Source: Paracoccaceae bacterium (GTDB lineage: Bacteria > Pseudomonadota > Alphaproteobacteria > Rhodobacterales > Rhodobacteraceae). Taken from it: a DNA stretch of 6,703 nt. The translations under genes and the position numbers were made by a program. The notes beneath the pieces were generated by a model. That model ran no database searches and had not been told where the DNA came from. It saw only the letters and a program-made list of their open reading frames with translations. This document shows positions 1-5,739 of the stretch, piece by piece (position 1 is the first letter of the stretch; every line of letters starts with the position of its first letter). The stretch covers positions 1 to 6,703 of the forward strand of contig JAAUPC010000199.1 of the NCBI GenBank assembly GCA_012036325.1. The letters run 5' to 3'.

Positions 1-49
1 CCACTGACCACTGACCACTGACTACTGACCACTGACTACTGACCACTGA
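1..49. repeat. Heptanucleotide tandem repeat, 7 units
   Basis: Seven contiguous 7-base units: CCACTGA five times and the variant CTACTGA twice (units 4 and 6). Three degenerate units follow (CGAGTAA, CCAATAA, CCACAGC) up to base 70. The period is exact, with no spacer, so this is a simple tandem repeat and not a CRISPR array. The low-complexity heptad contrasts with the GC-rich coding DNA beside it. From general memory, heptads of this type occur in intergenic DNA of several non-proteobacterial phyla; I cannot verify the source here. The array may continue beyond the left edge of the window. Confidence 0.93.
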
Positions 50-65
50 CGAGTAACCAATAACC

Positions 66-82
66 ACAGCCTGGAAGGCTGT
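66..82. repeat. Small inverted repeat (hairpin) over the protease ribosome-binding site
   Basis: ACAGCC (66-71) and GGCTGT (77-82) are perfect reverse complements around the 5-base loop TGGAA. The purine-rich GGAAGG (73-78), the best Shine-Dalgarno candidate for the protease start at 89, lies in the loop and the 3' arm. If transcribed, the hairpin could partly mask ribosome binding. It may equally be part of an intergenic repeat family together with the adjoining heptads. Confidence 0.55.
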
Positions 83-88
83 CCTACG

Positions 89-1591
89 ATGATGAACCGA
101 CTCCAACGCGATTTCCTGACGTCCTTCCCGAACACGTCTCCGTGGCCGGAACGGTTGCGCGAGCTGGCGGGCGAGTATCGCCGGCAGGCGCGGCGGAAGG
201 CGGCGGCGGTCGGCGTCTTTTCAGGGGCGACGACCAATACGCCCTCGCTCGGGGCGGCGCAGGAGGCGGCGGAGAAGGCGGAAGATGCGGCCTTGAGCCA
301 GATCTTTGTGAAGGCATCGGAAGAAATGTTAAAGGCGGCGGGACTGTTGGAAGTGGCGGTGGCGGCGGAGGGGGTGGCCCCAGCGGCGGGGGGGGGCTCA
401 GACGATGACGGGCCGTCTGCCACCACCAACAGAAATGCCGGACCGAACCCAGAACGTCCGCGCCGCATCGTTCGGGCGCCGGTAGAGCTGCCGTCATTCG
501 CCGCAGGTGAGATCGTGACGCTTTCGTTGACCGAGGCTGATCTTGCCATCCTGCTAGAGCGGGGTTACCGCGTTCTGGAAGAACGCCCAGTGCCGGAAAT
601 CGGCATCATCTCGCGGCGGCTGGCAATCCCGGAAGGCACCACTTTGGACGCCGCGCGCGACGAAGTTCGCAGCCTGCCGTCGGGGGCGGATGGAGATTTC
701 AACCACTATTACCGCACGGAACAGTCCGATGAACCGATTGCCTGCGAAGGCGGCCATTGCCCAGCGCTGGCTCAGATCGGCTGGGACAGCCTTGACCCCT
801 TGGTCGGTGCCTGCGTTGCCGATGTCCCGATTGGTGTCATCGACACCGGCATCAACCCTGATCACGACGCCTTGTCCGAAGCGCGGCTGGACGTTCACCG
901 CCTGACACCGGAAGAGCTTGACCCGTCGCGTCGCGTTCACGGAACGGCTGTCCTGTCGCTGCTGATTGGCGCTCCGGACAGCCGGTCACCCGGTCTGCTG
1001 CCAGATGCGCAGGTGATCGCGGTCGACGCCTTCCATACCAGCGGGGGTGATGAACGGTCGGACGTCTTCACCCTGACCGCCGGGATGGATTTTCTGGCGG
1101 ACCGCGGCGTTCGGGTCGTCAACATGAGCCTCGCCGGGCCGCCGAACAGTGTCTTGCAACAGGCGACCGAGGAACTTCTTGCGCGCGGGATCGTCATCGT
1201 GGCTGCGGTCGGCAACGGCGGACCGAAGGCCGAACCCGCCTACCCGGCGGCCTATCCGGGTGTGATCGGCGTCACGGCGATCGACCGGACAGGGGCCGTG
1301 TACCGGCGGGCAGGGCAGGGCGATCACGTGGATCTGGCCGCCCCGGGAGTGGAGGTCTGGACCGCCGCCTCGGTCAAGGGCGCGCGCCCGAAGACCGGCA
1401 CCTCCTTCGCTGCACCCTTTGTCACCGCCGCTGTGGCGTCACTTCTGGCGAAAGAGCCGATCCTGACCGCCGAAGAGGTCGCCGCCCGCCTGGCCGGTTC
1501 CGCACAGGACCTGGGAGATGTTGGCCGGGACACGGTCTTTGGCCATGGGGTGGTCCAGGCCGCCGGACGCTGCCGGTTGGATAAAGGCTGA
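89..1591 (+). CDS. Subtilisin-like S8 family serine protease with atypical N-terminus
   Basis: The 500-residue protein carries the complete subtilisin catalytic set in the expected order: Asp252 in VIDTGI, His284 in VHGTAV, the oxyanion Asn376 in AAVGNGGP, and nucleophile Ser439 in GTSFAAP. It should be an active endopeptidase. Residues ~125-235 precede the catalytic domain, contain the segment DFNHYYR, and resemble the leader region of a group of alphaproteobacterial S8 peptidases. These are normally exported, yet no signal peptide is visible: residues 1-40 are charged and Arg-rich. Residues ~1-100 are Ala/Gly-rich and almost all their Ala codons are GCG, unlike the rest. A 9-base G run (388-396) marks the change. 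Start at 89 or 92; GGAAGG at 73-78 ends 10 bases before 89. Nothing indicates the substrate. The catalytic domain is certain; whether the N-terminus belongs to this gene is doubtful. Confidence 0.9.
   Translation: MMNRLQRDFLTSFPNTSPWPERLRELAGEYRRQARRKAAAVGVFSGATTNTPSLGAAQEAAEKAEDAALSQIFVKASEEMLKAAGLLEVAVAAEGVAPAAGGGSDDDGPSATTNRNAGPNPERPRRIVRAPVELPSFAAGEIVTLSLTEADLAILLERGYRVLEERPVPEIGIISRRLAIPEGTTLDAARDEVRSLPSGADGDFNHYYRTEQSDEPIACEGGHCPALAQIGWDSLDPLVGACVADVPIGVIDTGINPDHDALSEARLDVHRLTPEELDPSRRVHGTAVLSLLIGAPDSRSPGLLPDAQVIAVDAFHTSGGDERSDVFTLTAGMDFLADRGVRVVNMSLAGPPNSVLQQATEELLARGIVIVAAVGNGGPKAEPAYPAAYPGVIGVTAIDRTGAVYRRAGQGDHVDLAAPGVEVWTAASVKGARPKTGTSFAAPFVTAAVASLLAKEPILTAEEVAARLAGSAQDLGDVGRDTVFGHGVVQAAGRCRLDKG
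388..396. repeat. Poly-G tract (G9) inside the protease gene
   Basis: Nine consecutive G residues lie within a G-rich stretch coding for the glycines at residues ~101-103. The reading frame stays open across it. It coincides with the change in codon style and protein character described for the protease, so it is a likely site for an assembly join, slippage or a length error. Confidence 0.85.
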
Positions 1592-1762
1592 AATCGCATC
1601 GCCAAAGTGACCCCCCTTTGTCCCTTGCCCCATAGTGGGTCTGAGTGCCAAGTGCGTCCAAGATGCGGTGGCGGCAGTGCCGTCATCTGGGAAAGGATTT
1701 TCAAATAGGTTTGGCGGTCTGCGTAGGCGAGGCGGCTTTGGTGCGGGGGCTCGTCTTCAGCC

Positions 1763-2803
1763 TCAGGGCTGCGGGCGACGCGACAGAAGCAACCGAAAGG
1801 TCAGTGGCGCAAGGACAATCACGATCAGGATCCGCGTCACATGGTGCAAGGCAACAAAGGCCACATCTGCGTGAATTGCCAAGGCGATCAGCCCCATTTC
1901 TGTAAGCCCACCCGGGGCCAAAGCCAACAAGGCCTGATCCAGGCCGATCCCGGCCAAATGCGCCATCGCCAATCCGGCCAAAAGTGCCAGGCCAAGCGAC
2001 AGGGTCGTGGCCCCCAAGGCAAGTGCTGCCGCAGGGACCAGTGTTTTGGGGCTTATCCCAAGAAATCGGCAGCCAAGGACCGTGCCAAGCAGGACTTGCG
2101 CCGTATTGACCAGCAGTGCCGGAGGGGCGCTCTCGGTGGTCCCAGCCAGGTGGAGGACGGCCGAAACCAAAAGCGGCCCAAGGAAAGTTGGCGCAGGAAA
2201 CTTCAGCTTCAAGCCGATGAGGCTGCCGATGACGGCTGAGCCCAGAAGGAGAAGCCCGTCGATCCATGTCAGTGGCGCTTCTGCGCGACTTGCCGACGCG
2301 CCGACATCGTGTCCTTCGACAATTCGGAACCAGAACGCGATTAAGGCGATGGTGATAACGATCCGAAGGCTGTGGGCAAGGATGATCGGCGCAGGCTTGG
2401 CTCCGCTTGCCTCGCCGATTTCGATCATCTCGGTCAAGCCACCGGGCATGCCTGCAAAGTAGGCGGTAACCCAATCGAACTTTCCGGCAAAGCGGTAGAA
2501 CGGTACGACAACAAGCGCCACGGCAATGACATAGACCAGCAGGATTGCGACGGTGGCAATCCACGCTTCTGCGTCGGCCAGGATGTCAGGTGTGAACCGT
2601 GACCCCAGAAGGACCCCGATAACCGCAACCACGGCAGGCCGAACCCGGGACGGGCCCAGGATGGGCGCATTCGCGACAGAAGCCACCATGGTCGCGAAAA
2701 GTGCCCCGAGCATCCAGGGAAGTGGCAATCCCAGAAGGTAGAAAAGACCCCCGCCAGCGGCCCCGATCCCAAGGGCGAGGGCGATGCGCGGCAAGGTATT
2801 CAT
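1763..2803 (-). CDS. AbrB family (Gram-negative, duplicated domain) integral membrane protein
   Basis: From the ATG at 2803 the protein is 346 residues and almost entirely hydrophobic, with about ten likely membrane segments. It has a clear internal duplication. PGGLTEM occurs at residues 120-126 and again at 297-303, each followed by a His-containing and Arg-containing helix. Each half begins with a matching block (LPLPWMLGAL near 26-35, FPAPTFLGPL near 202-211) and an LLGSRF/VLGCRF segment. This is the architecture of the Gram-negative AbrB-duplication membrane family, often mislabelled transcriptional regulator or ammonia monooxygenase. It is unrelated to the Bacillus AbrB DNA-binding protein. 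The transported or sensed molecule is unknown. The frame is open back to an ATG at 2923, adding 40 polar residues, but the family normally starts at the first membrane helix. Neither start has a good Shine-Dalgarno. It ends 171 bases from the convergent protease and lies 228 bases downstream of the repressor on the same strand. Confidence 0.9.
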   Translation of the reverse strand: MNTLPRIALALGIGAAGGGLFYLLGLPLPWMLGALFATMVASVANAPILGPSRVRPAVVAVIGVLLGSRFTPDILADAEAWIATVAILLVYVIAVALVVVPFYRFAGKFDWVTAYFAGMPGGLTEMIEIGEASGAKPAPIILAHSLRIVITIALIAFWFRIVEGHDVGASASRAEAPLTWIDGLLLLGSAVIGSLIGLKLKFPAPTFLGPLLVSAVLHLAGTTESAPPALLVNTAQVLLGTVLGCRFLGISPKTLVPAAALALGATTLSLGLALLAGLAMAHLAGIGLDQALLALAPGGLTEMGLIALAIHADVAFVALHHVTRILIVIVLAPLTFRLLLSRRPQP

Positions 2804-3031
2804 ATCAGGCGGTCCCGGTAAGGCGCGGGCAAGGGTCCGCACTGCTCCGCGAGCCTTTTCGATGACGGCTCCAATGTCCAGCACCCGTCTTGAATGCGAT
2901 GCACTCGTTCTCGTTCGGGCCATGGCCGGACCCGGCTGCGCTGTAGGCCTCTTGTCGCCGGATAAGCAATCGCCCGGCGCGCGGACCTCGCATCGCGTGC
3001 ACTGGGACGGCCCAATGCATCGCAGACCCCA

Positions 3032-4047
3032 TCAGCCGGTCGACTTCCGGATCAGCAACTCTGGTGCAATGGCAATCCGCACCGGGGCGTCCTGCTTTCC
3101 ATCCCGCATCGCCAGGATCAACTCGGCCGTGCGTGCCCCGATGTCGCGCGGGAACGGGTTGATCGTCGTCAAGGCTGGGACGGAAATCTCGGCAATTTCG
3201 TAGTCGCCAAAACCAGCGATCCAAAGGTCGTCCGGCACATTCACCAGGCGCCGTTGGCATTCGGTCAAGGCCCCAAAGGCCGAAAGATCCGAGACGCAGA
3301 TCACGGCCTGAGTATCTGGCATCACCTCCAGCAGCCTGCCCATCGCTTCGGCCCCCTCACGCATGGAAATCGGTGGCACACCGACAGCGATCAGACGTGT
3401 GCTGTCCAGCCCATGCGCTTGCATGGCCGCGACAAAGCCAGCGCGACGATCAGCACCACGGGTGTCACGCGTCATGTCGCCCCCGATAAAGGCAATACGC
3501 GTCAACCCCTTGGCGACGAAATGGTCAACCATGCCGCGCACGGCATCAGCATTGGAAAATCCGACGACGTGACCGATCGGGTCGTCGGGCAGATCCCAAG
3601 TCTCGATCACCGGGATACCCGAGTTTTCCAGCATCCGCCTCGCGCGGGGCGTGTGGCGACCGCCGGTCACGACAATCGCTTCCGGACGCCGCCGCAGGAA
3701 CTGCTCGATCAGACGCTCTTCCTCGGCCATGTCATAATCGGTGTAGCCAAGCAGAATCTGCAATCCGCGCGGCTTCAACCCTTCGGACAACCCACGCACG
3801 GTTCGGCGAAGTTGGCATTGTTGATGGACGGGATGGTGACGGCGATGAAGTCGGTCTTCTGCGAGCGAAGGTTCGAGGCTGTGCTGTCAAACACATAACC
3901 CAGATCATCCGCTGCCTTCAGGATCACATCGCGCGTTGCCTCGCTAACAGAGCTGTCGGTCTTGAAGGCCCGGCTGACCGTCATCGGCGAAACGCCGGCA
4001 AGGCGGGCGACATCGGCCATGGTCGGTGACTTGCGGGCTGTGCTCAT
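3032..4047 (-). pseudogene. LacI-family transcriptional repressor, split by a 1-nt frameshift
   Basis: Two overlapping minus-strand frames form one LacI-type repressor. The first (4047 to 3775, ATG start) gives the helix-turn-helix at residues ~9-30 (TMADVARLAGVSPMTVSRAF), the hinge (DSTASNLRSQKT) and the start of the core domain, then runs out of frame after NNANFAE. The second (from a GTG at 3799) resumes with VRGLSEGLKPRG and carries the periplasmic-binding-like sensor domain to the stop at 3032. Restoring one base near 3800-3804 (minus strand GAACCGTG, expected GAAACCGTG) gives about 338 residues, the usual LacI length. The LLGYTDYD and GFSNADAVRGM blocks resemble gluconate-type GntR repressors of the LacI family, suggesting a sugar-acid effector (inference). 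It is the last gene of a likely operon with the two genes upstream. The defect is either a true mutation or a sequencing error in a short A run. Confidence 0.9.
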
Positions 4048-4054
4048 GGCGCCT

Positions 4055-4068
4055 TGGTATCGTTACCG
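4055..4068. promoter_or_regulatory. Candidate LacI-family operator upstream of the repressor gene
   Basis: GGTATCGTTACC (4056-4067) is an imperfect palindrome centred on CG, with 10 of 12 positions symmetric. Even symmetry with a central CpG is typical of LacI-family operators. It begins 8 bases upstream of the repressor start codon (4045-4047, minus strand), in the 46-base gap after the preceding gene, which suits autoregulation. The promoter of the whole operon would lie upstream of the dehydrogenase, and that part is missing. Confidence 0.45.
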
Positions 4069-4093
4069 GGGGCGGAAATCCAGCTTTGCGGGC

Positions 4094-4429
4094 TTAGCTG
4101 GGGGCGAAGCTTTGGGCGGTGGTGACGTGGTGATGGATCCGTCCGGTGAAGAAGCGTGACAACACGGCTTCCGTCGCGGCGCGGCCTTCCTTGCGGATCG
4201 GGTGGTCCAGAAAGGCGTCCACAGTGGCGCGGTCGGGCCAGTCGATTGCCAGGATCAGCGGGTATTCCGGCGCACCCTCGTCGCGGTCTTCGGCGAATGT
4301 GACATGGATCGCCAGCGCGCCGGGAAAGCGGCGCCAGACAGGCAGGATCTCGGCCAGAACCGCGTCGCGGAACGCTGCGGTCTGGCCGGGGGCAACGGTG
4401 CCTTCGAAAAGGGCGTAGCGGGTGATCAT
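4094..4429 (-). CDS. Small uncharacterised protein, probably dimeric alpha/beta-barrel (ferredoxin-like) fold
   Basis: The protein has 111 residues, with no signal peptide or membrane segment. It begins MITRYALFEGTVAPGQ, has an amphipathic helix (TAAFRDAVLAEILPVWRRF), a central strand (ALAIHVTFAEDRD) and a second strand-helix unit (YPLILAIDWPDRATVDAFLDHP), and ends with a His-rich segment GRIHHHVTT. This strand-helix-strand pattern and size recall small monooxygenase-like or stress-response A/B-barrel proteins, but I see no diagnostic catalytic residue. The start is well supported: AAGGAA at 4438-4443 on the minus strand lies 8 bases upstream of the ATG. It starts 23 bases after the dehydrogenase stop and ends 46 bases before the repressor start, so it is very likely co-transcribed with both and may act on the same substrate or pathway. 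Confidence is high that it is a gene, moderate for the fold, and none for function. Confidence 0.82.
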   Translation of the reverse strand: MITRYALFEGTVAPGQTAAFRDAVLAEILPVWRRFPGALAIHVTFAEDRDEGAPEYPLILAIDWPDRATVDAFLDHPIRKEGRAATEAVLSRFFTGRIHHHVTTAQSFAPS

Positions 4430-4452
4430 TCGGGCGGTTCCTTGTTCGGGCC

Positions 4453-4897
4453 TCAGATACTTTTCTTGGTGGTAAAGAATTCCATCAGCGCGGCCTGATC
4501 CTCACCGCCAAGACCGGCGGCAGTCAGCATCCGGTGAACCTCGGCGCAGAGGGCGGTCAGGGGCATCGGGGTATGGGTAAGACGGGCCAGATCTGCAGCG
4601 CCGTTCAAGTCCTTGACCATGTTGTCGATCCGCCCGGTGCGGCGATAGTCGCGGGCGGCGAAGCGGGGCATGTATTCCTGCAAAAGGGCGCTGTCGGCGC
4701 GGCCACCTTTCAGCGCCTTGGGGATCATGGTGGCATCGACACCGGCAGCTTCGGCGAGGGCTGTCGCCTCGGCCACCGCCAGAAAGCCAAGGCCGCAAAG
4801 GACCTGGTTGATCAGTTTGGTGGTTTGCCCAGCCCCCGGCCCGCCCATCCGGGTCTGGTTTGAGGCGACCTTGGACAGGATGGCCTGGGCGGTGGCC
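4453..4897 (-). pseudogene. 3-hydroxyisobutyrate / 2-hydroxy-3-oxopropionate reductase family dehydrogenase, C-terminal half only
   Basis: About 147 residues match the C-terminal helical domain of the beta-hydroxyacid dehydrogenase family (NAD(P)-dependent; 3-hydroxyisobutyrate, tartronate semialdehyde and related substrates). The catalytic motif is visible as GGPGAGQTTKLINQ, with the expected active-site Lys and the Asn four residues later, followed by GGRADSALLQEYMP and RIDNMVKDL. The family is normally ~290-300 residues, and the whole N-terminal Rossmann domain with its GxGxxG is absent. The frame stays open on the minus strand up to 5541, but beyond ~4897 the translation is an antisense shadow of unrelated plus-strand genes, so homology ends there. 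It heads the dehydrogenase, small protein, repressor group. The substrate class (sugar acid or hydroxyacid) is inferred from the family and from the repressor. Truncated by a rearrangement or an assembly join. Confidence 0.88.
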
Positions 4898-5019
4898 ACG
4901 GCTTCAATCAGGTCTTCTTCGACAACGTCCGCGTCCCGGCCAAGAACGTGATCGGCGAGGTCAACCGCGGCTGGTACTACGCGACGACGACGCTCGACTT
5001 CGAACGGTCGGGCATCGGC
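4897..5019 (+). pseudogene. Acyl-CoA dehydrogenase fragment (~41 residues)
   Basis: The plus strand reads HGFNQVFFDNVRVPAKN, then VIGEVNRGWYYATTTLDFER. This is the middle-domain to C-terminal-domain transition of acyl-CoA dehydrogenases, where the consensus is close to FNEVFFDDVRVP, NLVGE.NRGW and DFERSG. Full proteins are ~380-400 residues; neither the upstream flavin/acyl-binding part nor the downstream helical bundle is here. The frame is open from 4864 with no convincing start: the only nearby candidate is a GTG at 4948 inside the motif, without a clear ribosome-binding site. The 5' side abuts the oppositely oriented dehydrogenase remnant, and the 3' side runs in frame into a quinone oxidoreductase. 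An isolated piece like this is not a functional gene. Confidence 0.82.
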
Positions 5020-5537
5020 ACCACGGCCATTCAACTGGGCAAGGCGTTTGGCGCGACCGTGATTGTGACCGCCGGAAGCGATGCGCGCTGCGCGGCCTGC
5101 ATTGGCCTTGGGGCCGACCATGCCATCAACCACCGCACGACCGATTTTGTGGCCGCCATCAAGGAGATCACCGGCGGGCGCGGCGCGGATGTGATCCTCG
5201 ACATGGTGGCCGGGGATTATGTCAACCGCAATTACAAGGCGGCGGCGCTGGACGGGCGGATTGTGCAAATCGCCACGCTGAATGGCGCGGTGGTGGAGGC
5301 CGATATCCGCCTGCTGATGGGCAAGCGGCTGACCCATACCGGCTCCACCTTGCGGCCCCAATCGGTGGCGGCCAAGGCGGCGATTGCCGTTGAACTTGAG
5401 CGCCAGGTCTGGCCGTTGATCGAGGCGGGCACCATCGCCCCGCTGATGGACCAAACATTTGCGCTCGACCGATGCCGCAAGGCCCATGCCCGGATGGAAG
5501 CCGGTGAGGTGACCGCAAAATGGTGCTGAAGGCCTGA
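5008..5537 (+). pseudogene. Zinc-type NAD(P)H:quinone oxidoreductase (medium-chain dehydrogenase superfamily), C-terminal part, with 3' frameshift
   Basis: The segment starts at SGIGTTAIQLGKAFGATVIV, the second half of the nucleotide-binding motif (usually G-G-x-SGIGTTAIQLAKAFGA). It continues through GADHAINHRTTDF, GGRGADVILDMVAGDYVNRN and GRIVQIATLNGAVVEADIR to the family C-terminus. This matches PIG3-type quinone oxidoreductases (~325-330 residues). The N-terminal ~150 residues, which form the catalytic GroES-like domain, are replaced by the acyl-CoA dehydrogenase piece. The open frame stops at 5529 with GEVTAKWC, which is unlike the family. Adding one base near 5514-5516 would give GEVTGKMVLKA with a stop at 5535-5537, the expected GK-[IM]-VL ending. 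The gene is therefore broken at both ends, and no NADPH oxidoreductase activity is expected from it as read. Confidence 0.88.
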
Positions 5538-5577
5538 TCATCGGCCATTGCTGATCGGTGAAGCCCGCCGGTCACGC

Positions 5578-5593
5578 CGGTTTGGCCAAACCG
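5578..5593. repeat. Perfect 16-base palindrome CGGTTTGGCCAAACCG
   Basis: The two 8-base arms are exact reverse complements with no loop. It lies in the 202-base gap between the quinone oxidoreductase remnant and the TrcR gene, 147 bases before the trcR start. It could be a dimeric regulator site or part of the oxidoreductase's transcript end. There is no second copy in this window. Confidence 0.6.
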
Positions 5594-5596
5594 CTT

Positions 5597-5612
5597 GCCG
5601 CAAGGCGGCTTT
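5597..5612 (+). terminator. Weak intrinsic terminator candidate after the quinone oxidoreductase
   Basis: GCCGC (5597-5601), loop AAG, and GCGGC (5605-5609) form a 5-bp all-GC stem followed by only three T residues. The position, ~60-75 bases after the oxidoreductase stop and before trcR, is appropriate. The short U-tract makes it weak. Confidence 0.3.
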
Positions 5613-5739
5613 CGCGCTATTGGGGCATCTCTTCCCTTCCATTGGTGGCCTGCCACCGTCCGCTCCGGGAAAGCGGGCGCAGCAAAGCCGTGCCAAATCG
5701 GACCTGTCAGAAGGGTTCGCATATTCAGGAGACCGACAC

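Noticed and set aside
1..70. CRISPR-like array
   Set aside because: The repeats are 7 bases long, contiguous and without spacers, and no cas gene is present.
388..396. Phase-variable poly-G contingency locus controlling the protease
   Set aside because: G9 is long enough to slip, but the change in codon use and protein character at the same point makes a join or artefact more likely. There is no other sign of a phase-variable surface gene.
22..549. Minus-strand open frame antisense to the protease N-terminus
   Set aside because: It ends inside the heptad repeat with WSVVSGQ, a by-product of the repeat, and has compositionally biased Pro/Ala/Ser sequence typical of antisense high-GC DNA.
1603..1620. 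CAAAG...CTTTG as a terminator between the protease and the AbrB-family gene
   Set aside because: A 5-bp AT-rich stem with an 8-base loop and no T-run on either strand is too weak to call.
1701..2564. A 287-residue minus-strand open frame overlapping the AbrB-family gene
   Set aside because: Its translation is Arg/Pro/Cys-rich low-quality sequence in a shifted frame. The overlapping frame has clear membrane helices and an internal duplication.
2804..2923. A 40-residue N-terminal extension of the AbrB-family protein from the ATG at 2923
   Set aside because: The extension is polar and Arg-rich, has no ribosome-binding site, and precedes the point where the first membrane helix of the family normally begins. 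It is kept only as an alternative start.
4860..5400. Transposon or IS insertion explaining the junctions near 4900-5020
   Set aside because: No transposase, terminal inverted repeats or target-site duplications are visible around either join.
4453..5541. A 362-residue minus-strand open frame that could pass for one long protein
   Set aside because: Only the C-terminal ~147 residues match a known family. The rest is antisense to the acyl-CoA dehydrogenase and quinone oxidoreductase segments and has no family-like motifs.
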